Shown here: positions 36,203 to 50,304 of the stretch, piece after piece
How positions within the stretch are numbered: position 1 is the first letter of the stretch
Layout of the letters: the number at the start of each line of letters is the position of its first letter
Origin: Bacillus sp. FJAT-27245
Lineage (GTDB): Bacteria > Bacillota > Bacilli > Bacillales > Cytobacillaceae
NCBI RefSeq assembly: GCF_001273955.1
Contig: NZ_LIGI01000001.1
Coordinates: 1,614,846 to 1,665,149 of the forward strand
Reading direction: 5' to 3'
DNA length: 50,304 nt
Made by a program: the position numbers and the translations under genes
The notes under the pieces: generated by a model
Database searches by the model: none
What the model saw: only the letters and a program-made list of their open reading frames with translations
What the model was told of the DNA's origin: nothing

Positions 36203-36241
36203 GCATAAGAAGTCATCGAGAAGATGTGGAGGGTTAACTTG

Positions 36242-36736
36242 GTGTTTTATTACGTGATTGCAGCATTTATTATTGCACTTGACCAATTTACCAAATGGCT
36301 GATTGTAAAAAACATGAACATAGGGGACAGTATTCCTGTTATCGAGAATATCCTTTATATCACCTCCCATAGGAACAAGGGAGCCGCCTGGGGAATCCTC
36401 CAGGGACAAATGTGGCTTTTTTATGTGATTACCGTTGTGGTCATCATAGGAATTGTGTATTACATCCGAAAAGCTGCTGGGGGAAACAGGCTTTTGGGTG
36501 TTTCGTTAGGGTTTATGCTTGGCGGGGCAATCGGAAACTTTATTGATAGGGTTTACCGCCAGGAAGTGGTTGATTTCATCCACACGTACATTTTCAGCTA
36601 CAATTTCCCGGTATTCAACATTGCTGATTCCGCGCTGGTTATCGGGGTGAGCCTTTTGATGTTCCAGATGCTGAAAGAAGAGCGCCAAACGAAGAAGGAG
36701 AAAACATATGGAAAAAATGGTACACACCATCGCTGA
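36242..36736 (+). CDS. lspA: Lipoprotein signal peptidase (signal peptidase II)
   Basis: The 164-residue membrane aspartic protease cleaves signal peptides of lipid-modified prolipoproteins. Starting at the GTG at 36242 places the conserved residues at Asp14, Asn99, Asp102 (GNFIDR), Asn126 and Asp129 (FNIADSA). As I recall, these are the positions reported for B. subtilis LspA, with Asp102 and Asp129 as the catalytic pair. That agreement and GGAGGG 8 bases upstream decide the start; an in-frame ATG at 36224 would cover the ribosome binding site. It has four membrane segments. The end overlaps ylyB by 29 bases. Confidence 0.96.
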   Translation: MFYYVIAAFIIALDQFTKWLIVKNMNIGDSIPVIENILYITSHRNKGAAWGILQGQMWLFYVITVVVIIGIVYYIRKAAGGNRLLGVSLGFMLGGAIGNFIDRVYRQEVVDFIHTYIFSYNFPVFNIADSALVIGVSLLMFQMLKEERQTKKEKTYGKNGTHHR

Positions 36737-37619
36737 GAGCGAGAAGGGTGACAGAATTGACAAAGCGGTATCAGGCCTGAATGAGGAATGGTCCCGGACC
36801 CAGGTCCAGCAATGGATTAAGGACGGCCTTGTCCTTGTAAATGGCAAGCCGGTAAAAACAAATTATAAATGCGCTGAACACGATGTTATTGAAATATCGA
36901 TTCCGGAACCGGAAGAGCTTGATGCGATTCCGGAAAAAATGAATCTTGAAATTTACTATGAGGATGGGGACGTCCTGGTGGTGAACAAGCCAAAAGGGAT
37001 GGTAGTCCATCCGGCTCCAGGCCATTTGACCGGGACGCTTGTTAATGGGCTAATGTATCATTGCAAGGATCTTTCCGGGATCAACGGAGTGCTGAGGCCC
37101 GGGATCGTCCACAGAATCGACAAGGATACATCAGGCCTCCTCATGGTAGCGAAAAATGATATGGCGCATGAAAGCCTCGTTAACCAGCTCGTTGAAAAAT
37201 CGGTTACGAGGAAGTATAAGGCGCTTGTGCATGGGAGCATTCCCCACGATCATGGCACGATTGACGCACCTCTTGGCAGGGATCCCAAGGACCGGCAAAG
37301 CATGACGGTCGTTGATAACGGGAAACATGCCGTTACCCATTTCCAGGTCCTCGAGAGGCTGGGCGATTTTTCATTTGTCGAATGCCAGCTTGAAACAGGA
37401 AGGACCCACCAGATTAGGGTCCATATGAAATATATCGGCTACCCGCTAGCGGGAGACCCGAAATATGGCCCGAAGAAAACGCTGGAGCTTGGCGGCCAGG
37501 CCCTCCACGCCGGAATTCTTGGCTTTAAGCACCCTAGAACCGGCGAATATCTTGAGTTTGAAGCCCCGTTACCCGCATATTTCGACAAACTGCTCGATGA
37601 ATTGCGCAATAATGGTTGA
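36708..37619 (+). CDS. ylyB: RluA/RluD-family 23S rRNA pseudouridine synthase
   Basis: The 303-residue enzyme has an N-terminal S4 RNA-binding domain (about 15-75) and a pseudouridine synthase domain with the catalytic motif [10 protein letters not shown] (135-144, Asp138) and [10 protein letters not shown]. It is the RluD-like member next to lspA in Bacillus (YlyB), thus most likely acting on 23S rRNA, although its exact target uridines cannot be read from the sequence. The start follows AAGGAG inside the end of lspA. Its stop codon overlaps the -35 of the pyr promoter. Confidence 0.93.
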   Translation: MEKMVHTIAESEKGDRIDKAVSGLNEEWSRTQVQQWIKDGLVLVNGKPVKTNYKCAEHDVIEISIPEPEELDAIPEKMNLEIYYEDGDVLVVNKPKGMVVHPAPGHLTGTLVNGLMYHCKDLSGINGVLRPGIVHRIDKDTSGLLMVAKNDMAHESLVNQLVEKSVTRKYKALVHGSIPHDHGTIDAPLGRDPKDRQSMTVVDNGKHAVTHFQVLERLGDFSFVECQLETGRTHQIRVHMKYIGYPLAGDPKYGPKKTLELGGQALHAGILGFKHPRTGEYLEFEAPLPAYFDKLLDELRNNG

Positions 37620-37644
37620 CAGAGGAAACGGCTTCAAGTAGTAT
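37616..37644 (+). promoter_or_regulatory. Sigma-A promoter of the pyr operon
   Basis: A consensus -35 TTGACA (37616-37621) lies 17 bp before TAGTAT (37639-37644). It overlaps the ylyB stop codon and precedes the first PyrR attenuator. Confidence 0.8.
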
Positions 37645-37659
37645 GTTTATAAGATTAAT

Positions 37660-37779
37660 AAGCCCTTTAAAAGCAGTCCAGAGAGGCTGGGAAGGAACCG
37701 ACATTCACACACCCCTATCAGGGTATGTGGCTACATGCGATTTTTCCAACCTCCCCACTAGCTGCGGGAGGTTTTTTAT
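37660..37779 (+). promoter_or_regulatory. PyrR attenuator 1 (pyrR leader)
   Basis: The PyrR-binding loop AGTCCAGAGAGGCT (37675-37688) fits the known consensus at every position. An intrinsic terminator follows (stem AACCTCCC/GGGAGGTT, 37748-37773, then T's). When UMP is plentiful PyrR binds the loop and the terminator forms; otherwise an antiterminator forms. Confidence 0.93.
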
Positions 37780-37784
37780 TGTAA

Positions 37785-38342
<558 letters not shown>

Positions 38343-38359
38343 ATCGGACAATAATAAAT

Positions 38360-38500
38360 AGCCCTTTTAAAAGCAGTCCTGAGAGCCTGCAAAGGGGGAA
38401 ATGCGGAGCCGCGCCACGGGTGTCGCTCAAAAGCCGGAACAATAAAAGTCCGGCAAGCATTTTAACCTCCTTGCGCTTTGGATGCAGGGAGGTTTTTTAT
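38360..38500 (+). promoter_or_regulatory. PyrR attenuator 2 (pyrR-pyrP)
   Basis: A second PyrR loop, AGTCCTGAGAGCCT (38375-38388), has one mismatch to the consensus. It is followed by a long structured leader and an intrinsic terminator (AACCTCCTTGC/GCAGGGAGGTT, about 38464-38493, then TTTTATTT). The arrangement matches the pyrR-pyrP attenuator of B. subtilis. Confidence 0.9.
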
Positions 38501-38588
38501 TTGCCTAATATGATTGGTGCTAGTTTTGAAGAGCTTTTAAAACAGTAAGAAATACATGTAAATCCTATTAAAATCGGAGGAGAAAAAA

Positions 38589-39893
38589 ATGAATACCCCA
38601 ACCCTGGATGTACACGAAAAACCAAGATTTGGCCAAATGATTACGCTTAGCCTTCAACACCTGTTCGCCATGTTCGGCGCGACGATCCTTGTACCTTATC
38701 TTGTCGATTTAAGCCCGGCGATCGCCCTCATTTCGAGCGGCCTTGGCACATTGGCCTTCCTGGCAATCACAAAATGGCAAGTGCCTGCATATCTCGGTTC
38801 ATCCTTCGCCTTTATTACACCGATTATCGGCGCGAAGGCAATGGGTGGCCCAGGCGGGGCAATGATCGGAAGTTTCATGGCAGGCCTTGTCTACGGTATT
38901 ATCGCGCTTATCATAAAGAAGGCGGGCCATCGCTGGATCATGAATCTTCTTCCTCCGATTGTAGTGGGACCTGTCATCATGGTCATTGGCCTTTCACTGG
39001 CGGGAACCGCAGTCGGGATGGCAATGAATACATTGGATAACATTGAAAATTACAGCATGCTGCATTTCTCGGCGGCTTTGGTTACCCTTATTGCCACGGT
39101 TGTCTTCTCGGTTTATGCGAGAGGGGTACTGAGCATCATTCCAATCCTTGCGGGAATTATTATCGGATACGTGTATTCACTGGCAGTAGGCCTGGTCGAC
39201 TTCTCAAAGGTAGTAGATGCGGATCTTTTTGTAATGCCTGATTTCATCATTCCGTTTGTTGATTACAAAATAAAAATAACGTTGGATCTCGTCCTCTTGA
39301 TGGTTCCGGTCGCGGTCGTGACGATTTCTGAGCATATCGGCCACCAGCTTGTGCTGAGTAAGGTAGTCGGCCGTGATTACATTAAACAGCCCGGCCTTCA
39401 CCGCTCTATTTTAGGTGATGGGACGGCGACGATGATTTCCGCACTGATTGGCGGCCCGCCGAAAACAACTTACGGTGAAAACATCGGCGTCCTCGCGATT
39501 ACAAAGGTATATAGCGTGTATGTCATCGCTGGTGCTGCGGTGGCGGCAGTCATTTTCGGTTTCAGCGGAACAATTACCGCACTAATCGGCTCAATCCCCC
39601 CAGCCGTCATGGGTGGAGTCTCAATCCTTCTTTTCGGTATCATCGCTTCTTCCGGCCTAAGGATGCTTGTTGACAACAACATTGATTTTGGCAACAACAG
39701 GAACCTCATCATCTCTTCCGTCATCCTCGTAATCGGAATCGGAGGGGCGTTCATCAAGATAACAAGCGGCTTCGAAATCCAGGGCATGGCGCTTGCGGCA
39801 ATCCTTGGGGTATTGCTGAACCTGATTTTGCCTGGCAGGGAGCCTGTAAATGAAGACATGTTCGAAGTTTCAACCGACAAACAATCTGCATAA
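38589..39893 (+). CDS. pyrP: Uracil permease
   Basis: The 434-residue protein belongs to the NCS2/NAT nucleobase transporter family and imports uracil with protons. About 14 membrane segments are visible. The substrate and family motif region includes YLGSSFAFITPI, TISEHIGHQLVLSKV and GGPPKTTYGENIGVLAITKVYS. It lies between pyrR and pyrB with attenuators on both sides, as in B. subtilis. The ATG follows CGGAGGAG. Confidence 0.96.
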   Translation: MNTPTLDVHEKPRFGQMITLSLQHLFAMFGATILVPYLVDLSPAIALISSGLGTLAFLAITKWQVPAYLGSSFAFITPIIGAKAMGGPGGAMIGSFMAGLVYGIIALIIKKAGHRWIMNLLPPIVVGPVIMVIGLSLAGTAVGMAMNTLDNIENYSMLHFSAALVTLIATVVFSVYARGVLSIIPILAGIIIGYVYSLAVGLVDFSKVVDADLFVMPDFIIPFVDYKIKITLDLVLLMVPVAVVTISEHIGHQLVLSKVVGRDYIKQPGLHRSILGDGTATMISALIGGPPKTTYGENIGVLAITKVYSVYVIAGAAVAAVIFGFSGTITALIGSIPPAVMGGVSILLFGIIASSGLRMLVDNNIDFGNNRNLIISSVILVIGIGGAFIKITSGFEIQGMALAAILGVLLNLILPGREPVNEDMFEVSTDKQSA

Positions 39894-39902
39894 GGTACCA
39901 CC

Positions 39903-42227
<2,325 letters not shown>

Positions 42228-42231
<4 letters not shown>

Positions 42232-43334
42232 AACGAAAACTGATTCTTGAAGATGGCACTGTTTTTACCGGAGAAGGTTTTGGGGACCTTTCAGAAACAG
42301 AAGGCGAAGTAGTTTTCAATACCGGGATGACGGGCTATCAGGAAATTCTCTCTGATCCAAGCTATTGCCGGCAGCTCGTCGTTCTTACGTATCCATTAAT
42401 CGGGAATTACGGCATCAACCGCGATGATTTTGAATCGATCAATCCCGCTGTAGGAGCCCTGATTGTGAAAGAAGCCGAAAGCTTTCCTTCCAACTGGAGA
42501 AGCGAATTGACACTGGATGGCTATTTGAAAATCAAGAAGATCCCCGGATTAAAAGGAATTGACACCCGGATGCTGACAAGGGCGATCCGGAAGCATGGAA
42601 CAATGAAAGGCGCCATTTGCGAAATCAATTCCGATACCGAGGAAGTGATAGGGAGACTAAAGAGCCGCCCGCTACTAACCGGCCAGGTCAATATGGTTTC
42701 AACAAAGAATCCTTATCCAAGCCCGGGACGTGGAAAGAGGGTCGTTCTCGTCGATTTCGGGATGAAGCATGGAATTCTGCGGGAATTGAACAAGCGCGGT
42801 TGCGATGTTACGGTCGTGCCTTATGACACATCCGCGGATGAAATCATGCGGCTCCGGCCTGATGGAATCATGCTATCCAATGGCCCTGGAGATCCAAAGG
42901 ATGTACCTGAAGCAATCACCATGATCAGTGAAGTTTTAGGAAAGGTACCGATATTTGGCATTTGTCTCGGCCATCAGCTGTTTGCCCTCGCTTCGGGTGC
43001 GGATACCGAGAAAATGGCGTTCGGCCACCGCGGCTCAAATCATCCTGTAAGGGAGCTGGCAACAGGGAAGATAACAATTACCTCCCAAAACCACGGCTAT
43101 TCCGTAAAGGCTGATTCTCTAAAGAACACCGGGCTTGAGATCACACATACCGCGGTGAATGACGGCACTGTTGAAGGGCTCCGGCATTCCAGCCTTCCTG
43201 CATTCAGTGTCCAGTACCATCCTGAAGCCTCACCAGGACCGGATGATGCAAATAGCCTCTTTGATGAATTTCTAAAGGTGATAGAAACCTATGAAAAGGA
43301 AGGACAGCAATCATGCCAAAGCGTACGGATATAG
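42228..43334 (+). CDS. carA: Carbamoyl-phosphate synthase small subunit (pyrimidine-specific)
   Basis: The 368-residue glutaminase subunit (PyrAA) supplies ammonia to the large subunit. The class I amidotransferase domain has [12 protein letters not shown] with the nucleophile near Cys246, and [12 protein letters not shown] with the catalytic His/Glu pair. The start overlaps the pyrC stop; a longer in-frame start inside pyrC is rejected. Its end overlaps carB by 22 bases. Being inside the pyr operon marks it as the pyrimidine-regulated copy, in contrast to an arginine-linked carA. Confidence 0.97.
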
Positions 43335-46300
43335 AAACCATTCTCGTAATAGGTTCGGGCCCCATCATCATCGGGCAGGCCGCTGAATTTGATTATGCCG
43401 GCACACAGGCATGCCTTGCATTGAAGGAAGAAGGGTACAAGGTCATTCTCGTAAACTCGAATCCCGCTACGATTATGACCGATGCGGAGATAGCCGACAA
43501 AGTGTATATCGAACCGCTGACAGTCGATTTTGTATCGCGGATTATCAGAAAAGAGCGCCCGGACGCGCTTGTTGCGACTCTTGGCGGGCAGACTGGCCTG
43601 AATTTGGCGGTGGAGCTTGCTAAATCGGGCGTGCTTGCGGAATGCGGAACGGAGATACTCGGTACAAAGCTGGACGCGATTGAAAAAGCCGAGGACCGTG
43701 AGCTTTTCCGGAATTTAATGAACGAGCTTGGTGAGCCCGTACCTGAAAGCGCAATTGTCCATTCGCTGCCAGAAGCCCGCGCATTTACCGAAAAAATCGG
43801 TTTTCCGGTCATTGTCCGCCCGGCCTTTACACTCGGCGGGACTGGCGGGGGGATTTGCTCGAATGGCGATGAGCTAGAGGAAATAGTTTTAAGCGGGTTG
43901 AAAAATAGTCCTGTACGGCAGTGCCTTTTGGAAAAGAGCATCGCAGGATATAAGGAAATTGAATACGAAGTGATGCGTGACGCCAACGACACGGCAATAG
44001 TCGTCTGCAATATGGAAAACATCGACCCTGTCGGCATCCATACGGGCGACTCCATCGTTGTGGCCCCGAGCCAGACACTAAGCGACAGGGAATACCAGCT
44101 TTTAAGAAACGTATCTTTGAAGATTATCCGCGCCCTTGGCATTGAAGGGGGCTGCAATGTACAGCTTGCCCTTGACCCCGAAAGCTTCAACTATTATATC
44201 ATCGAAGTGAATCCGAGGGTAAGCCGGTCCTCAGCGCTCGCTTCCAAGGCAACTGGCTATCCGATTGCCAAATTAGCGGCAAAAATTGCGGTCGGCCTAA
44301 CCCTTGATGAAATGGTCAACCCTGTTACGGGCAAGACGTATGCAAGCTTTGAGCCAGCCCTTGATTACATCGTGACAAAAATTCCGAGGTGGCCGTTCGA
44401 TAAATTTGAAACGGGAAACCGGGAACTCGGGACCCAAATGAAGGCTACCGGTGAAGTGATGGCGATTGGAAGGACATTTGAAGAGTCGCTTTTAAAAGCA
44501 ATCCGGTCACTGGAGGCGAACATCCATCATTTTGCCCTCCCAGGCGGGGAATCCATTCCTGACCAAACGATTGAAAAAAGAATCCGGAAAGCTGTGGATG
44601 AGCGGCTGTTCTACATCGCCGAAGCAATGAGGCGGGGCGTTCCAGTTGGGGTAATCCACGAATGGAGTCAAATTGACCTTTTCTTTTTAACAAAATTAAA
44701 AGGAATTCTTGACCTTGAGGTCCTTGTTAAAAACAAACCTTTCGCCCATTCTGTTGCCTTTGAGGCAAAAAGACGCGGATTTTCCGATAAAGTAATCGCC
44801 TCGCTATGGTGCTGTGCGGAATTGGATGTTTCCCAATGGAGGAAGCAGAATGGCATTTTGCCAGTTTACAAAATGGTCGATACATGTGCATCTGAATTTG
44901 AAGCAGCGACGCCGTATTTTTACGGAACATATGAAGAGGAAAATGAATCCGTGCCTAGTACGAGGAAGAGCGTTGTCGTTTTGGGATCCGGCCCGATCAG
45001 AATCGGACAGGGGATTGAATTCGACTATGCGACCGTCCATTCGGTAAAGGCGATTCAGGAAGCAGGCTATGAAGCTATCATTATTAACAGCAACCCGGAA
45101 ACAGTTTCGACCGATTTCAGCATTTCCGACAAGCTGTATTTTGAACCACTCACGCTCGAGGATGTCATGCATGTCATTGACCATGAGAAGCCGATTGGGG
45201 TCGTGGTCCAATTCGGCGGCCAGACTGCGATCAACCTGGCATCCGGCCTGGCGGAAAGAGGCGTCCGGATTCTGGGCACGAGCCTTGAAGATCTTGACAG
45301 GGCGGAGGATCGCGACAAGTTCGAGCGCGCCCTTGTCGAACTCGGGATCCCTATGCCTCTTGGAAAAACCGCCTTATCCGTCGAGGAAGCCGTAACGATT
45401 GCAAATGAAATCGGCTACCCGGTACTCGTCCGCCCATCCTACGTCCTCGGGGGGAGGGCAATGGAAATTGTCCACCACGAACAGGATCTCATTCTTTATA
45501 TGACAAACGCAGTGAAAGTCAATTCGGGCCATCCGGTCCTGATCGACCGCTATATCACAGGCAGGGAAATTGAAGTCGATGCAATTTCGGACGGGGCCGA
45601 TGTGCTGGTTCCGGGAATAATGGAACACATTGAACGGGCCGGGGTCCATTCGGGGGACTCGATTGCCGTTTACCCACCGCAATCGCTGACCGTTGAAGAA
45701 AAGCGGCTGATCGCTGACTATACCGCCAGGCTTGCACGGGGATTGAACATCGTTGGCCTTTTGAACATCCAGTTCGTTCTTGCGGATAGCGGCATTTATG
45801 TCCTTGAAGTAAACCCGCGCTCAAGCAGGACTGTCCCATTTTTGAGCAAGATTACAAACGTGCCAATGGCGATAATCGCGACAAAGGCGGTCCTTGGCAT
45901 ATCCATACGCGAACAGGGCTACCCAGGTGGAATGATTCCGGAGAAAGAAGAAGTGTATGTCAAAGTGCCTGTCTTCTCTTTTGCGAAATTGAGAAGCGTC
46001 GATATTACGCTTGGGCCTGAAATGAAATCAACAGGGGAAGTAATGGGCAAAGATGTCTCGCTTGAAAAAGCCTTATATAAAGGGGTCGTGGCATCCGGAA
46101 TTTCGATTCCGCAATTTGGCACCGTTCTTATGACGGTGGCGGATAAAGACAAGCAGGAAGCGGCTTCCCTCGCAAAAAGGTTTGCCGCCCAGGGCTACCG
46201 GATCATAGCGACTTCCGGGACCGCGCGGGCAATTGAAAAGGCCGGAATCCCGGTTGAGGTTGTAGGGAAAATCGGTTCCGAAGGGCCTACGCTTGTCGAT

Positions 46301-46515
46301 ATTATCCATAAGGGCGAGGTTCAATTTATCATCAACACATTAACAAAGGGCAGGCAGCCTGAGCGGGACGGCTTCAGGATTAGAAGGGAAGCTGTAGAAA
46401 ATGGGATTCCCTGCCTCACATCACTTGATACAGCGGCCGCAATTCTTAGGGTCATTGAATCAATGAATTTTTCAATAGAAACAATTGGCCCGAACACAAG
46501 GGAGGCTGCGTTGAT

Positions 46516-46519
<4 letters not shown>
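43313..46519 (+). CDS. carB: Carbamoyl-phosphate synthase large subunit (pyrimidine-specific)
   Basis: The 1068-residue synthetase (PyrAB) makes carbamoyl phosphate from bicarbonate, ammonia and two ATP. Two homologous ATP-grasp halves are visible, each beginning with a GSGPIxIGQxxEFDYA segment (near residues 14 and 561) and holding a glycine-rich loop ([10 protein letters not shown] and LGGRAMEIV). The C-terminal MGS-like allosteric domain (about 935-1068) is where UMP and PRPP act. The length is full. It follows GGAAGGA inside carA and overlaps pyrK by four bases. Confidence 0.98.
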
Positions 46520-48914
<2,395 letters not shown>

Positions 48915-48918
<4 letters not shown>

Positions 48919-49538
48919 ACAAAACAATTGCCGCTCAACTATTGGAAATCAATGCAGTTACCTTAAGGCCGCAGGAGCCGTTTACATGGACATCCGGAAT
49001 CAAGTCGCCGATTTATTGCGATAACAGGCTGACGCTTTCCTATCCGGAAGTCCGGAAGGCAATTGCGAAAGGCCTAATTTCATTGATTCATATGCATTTT
49101 CCCGAAGTAGAGGTGATTGCCGGGACCGCCACAGCTGGAATTCCCCATGCCGCATGGGTCAGCGCGGGCATGGAGCTTCCAATGTGTTATGTCAGGAGCA
49201 GCGCGAAAGGCCATGGAAAGGGAAATCAGATTGAGGGCAAGGTGGAAAAAGGACAAAAGGCCGTTATCATCGAAGACCTTATTTCGACCGGGGGCAGTGT
49301 GATAACAGCTGCGCGGGCGCTTGAGGAAGCAGGGGCCGAAGTGCTTGGAGTCGCGGCGATTTTTACTTACGGACTTGAAAAGGGGAAGCAAAAGCTTGCA
49401 GAAGCAAACTTTGCCGCATATACGATTACTGATTTTCCCGCACTCGCAAAAATCGCGGCTGATGAAGGATACATCAAAAAAGACGAATTCGGCCTGCTGA
49501 TGGAATGGTACAGGAACCCGAGTGAATGGATGAATTAA
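48915..49538 (+). CDS. pyrE: Orotate phosphoribosyltransferase
   Basis: The 207-residue enzyme joins orotate and PRPP to give OMP. The PRPP loop [10 protein letters not shown] (118-127) and the flexible loop [11 protein letters not shown] (98-108) are clear. The start at 48915 follows AAGGAG by 7 bases. An in-frame ATG at 48885 would add ten residues that contain the ribosome binding site. It is the last gene of the pyr operon and ends at a strong terminator. Confidence 0.97.
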
Positions 49539-49543
49539 AAATT

Positions 49544-49570
49544 TAGCCCGGCATACAAGCCGGGCTATTT
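49544..49570. terminator. Bidirectional terminator between pyrE and rqcH
   Basis: TAGCCCGGC (49544-49552) pairs perfectly with GCCGGGCTA (49559-49567) around a 6-base loop. T's follow on the plus strand, and an AAAAATT run before the stem gives T's on the minus strand. The flanking genes are convergent. Confidence 0.88.
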
Positions 49571-49608
49571 GCATTGGCACCTGATTTTTTACTAGGGAGG
49601 CAGGTGGA

Positions 49609-50304
49609 CTATTTCTTCTTAAGTCCCAGGATCGCATCTTCATCCGGGGTGACATAGACTGTCTTTTGATGATCGTAGATGACAAATCCCGGTTTCGCGC
49701 CATTTGGTTTTTTAACATGCCTGACCCGTGTATAATCAACCGGCACGGAACCGGAACTGCGGGCCTTTGAAAAATAGGCGGCCAGCATCGCGGCTTCGCG
49801 TATTGTTTCCTCGGAAGGCTCCTTGCTCCGGATGACAACGTGCGAACCCGGAATGTCTTTTGTATGGAGCCAGATTTCATCCCGCCCGGCAAGTTTACCT
49901 GTCAGGTAATCGTTTTGCTTGTTGTTTTTGCCGACGAGGATTTCTGTTCCATCCCCAGCTGTATAGCTCTCGAGCGACGGTTTCCAGTTTGCCTGTTTTT
50001 TCCCGTTCTTTTTGGCCCGTTGCCTAATATAGCCTCCTTCGGCAAGCTCCTCCCTGATTTCTTCAATATCACTTGGGGACGCCGAATCAAGCTGTTGCAG
50101 CAGGCCGTCGAAATACGCTGCTTCCGTTTCGGCTTTTTCGATTTGCCCCTTCACGGCAAGAACCGCGTTTTTGGCTTTCTGGTATTTTGAAAAATATTTT
50201 TGCGCATTTTCGGAAGGCGTTTTATGGGGGTCAAGCGGAATGACCGCCATCGCACCGCTTTCATCGTAGTAATCGAGCACCTCGATTTCTTTCATGCCTT
50301 TTCT
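49609..50304 (-). CDS. rqcH: Rqc2/RqcH family ribosome quality-control protein (FbpA/YloA), C-terminal part
   Basis: The frame is open to the right edge of the window, leaving 231 residues plus stop of a protein that is normally about 570 residues. The part seen covers the end of the middle coiled coil ([23 protein letters not shown] region) and the C-terminal NFACT-R domain ([56 protein letters not shown]). RqcH binds stalled 50S subunits and adds alanine tails to unfinished chains; an older name is fibronectin-binding protein A. The internal ATG at 50293-50295 is not the start. It is convergent with pyrE, as yloA is in B. subtilis. Confidence 0.93.
   Translation of the reverse strand, partial: RKGMKEIEVLDYYDESGAMAVIPLDPHKTPSENAQKYFSKYQKAKNAVLAVKGQIEKAETEAAYFDGLLQQLDSASPSDIEEIREELAEGGYIRQRAKKNGKKQANWKPSLESYTAGDGTEILVGKNNKQNDYLTGKLAGRDEIWLHTKDIPGSHVVIRSKEPSEETIREAAMLAAYFSKARSSGSVPVDYTRVRHVKKPNGAKPGFVIYDHQKTVYVTPDEDAILGLKKK

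Overview
The window is a stretch of core chromosome from an endospore-forming member of the Bacillaceae (Firmicutes). Four things point there. The sporulation genes spoVD, spoVE, spoIIGA, sigE and sigG sit inside and just after a division/cell-wall (dcw) cluster. MurE carries the meso-diaminopimelate motif. A bacillithiol gene (bshC) is present. The pyrimidine operon is controlled by PyrR attenuators. Gene order follows Bacillus subtilis closely (rsfA-ylbP-panE-bshC-mraZ ... sigG-ylmCDE-sepF-ylmGH-divIVA-ileS-lspA-ylyB-pyrR ... pyrE-yloA), but the species cannot be named from the sequence. I see no insertion sequence, prophage, tRNA, rRNA or CRISPR array.

Layout. 1-663: tail of an rsfA-like regulator, convergent with the acetyltransferase gene ylbP across a shared terminator. 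969-4210: a three-gene acyl-CoA carboxylase operon (biotin carboxylase, 70-residue biotin carrier, carboxyltransferase). A 133-bp gap before the carrier gene holds a pair of matching inverted repeats. 4366-7383: panE, a DUF3397 membrane protein gene and bshC. 7571-25823: the dcw cluster mraZ-rsmH-ftsL-pbpB-spoVD-murE-mraY-murD-spoVE-murB-divIB-ylxW-ylxX-sbp-ftsA-ftsZ. murG is not at its usual place between spoVE and murB; a 392-bp non-coding gap with its own promoter is there instead. 26067-28714: spoIIGA-sigE-sigG, with a Spo0A-type promoter (22-bp spacer) and a forespore-type promoter before sigG. 28893-32957: ylmC-pgeF-ylmE-sepF-ylmG-ylmH-divIVA. 32990-36088: a T-box riboswitch and ileS. 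36242-37619: lspA and ylyB. 37616-49538: the pyr operon pyrR-pyrP-pyrB-pyrC-carA-carB-pyrK-pyrD-pyrF-pyrE, with three PyrR attenuator regions. 49609-50304: C-terminal part of rqcH on the minus strand.

How the genes work together. MurE, MraY, MurD and MurB make peptidoglycan precursor. FtsL, DivIB, PBP2B, FtsA, FtsZ, SepF and DivIVA build and place the division septum. SpoVD and SpoVE are the sporulation versions of the septal synthase pair. SpoIIGA activates pro-SigE in the mother cell, and SigG drives late forespore genes. The pyr genes encode the whole route to UMP, with a uracil permease and a regulator that senses UMP/PRPP. Most of the window is ordinary core genome. The observations most worth checking are the missing murG, the carboxylase operator-like repeats, the palindrome and hairpin before divIB, the hairpin covering the sigG ribosome binding site, and the divergent third PyrR attenuator.
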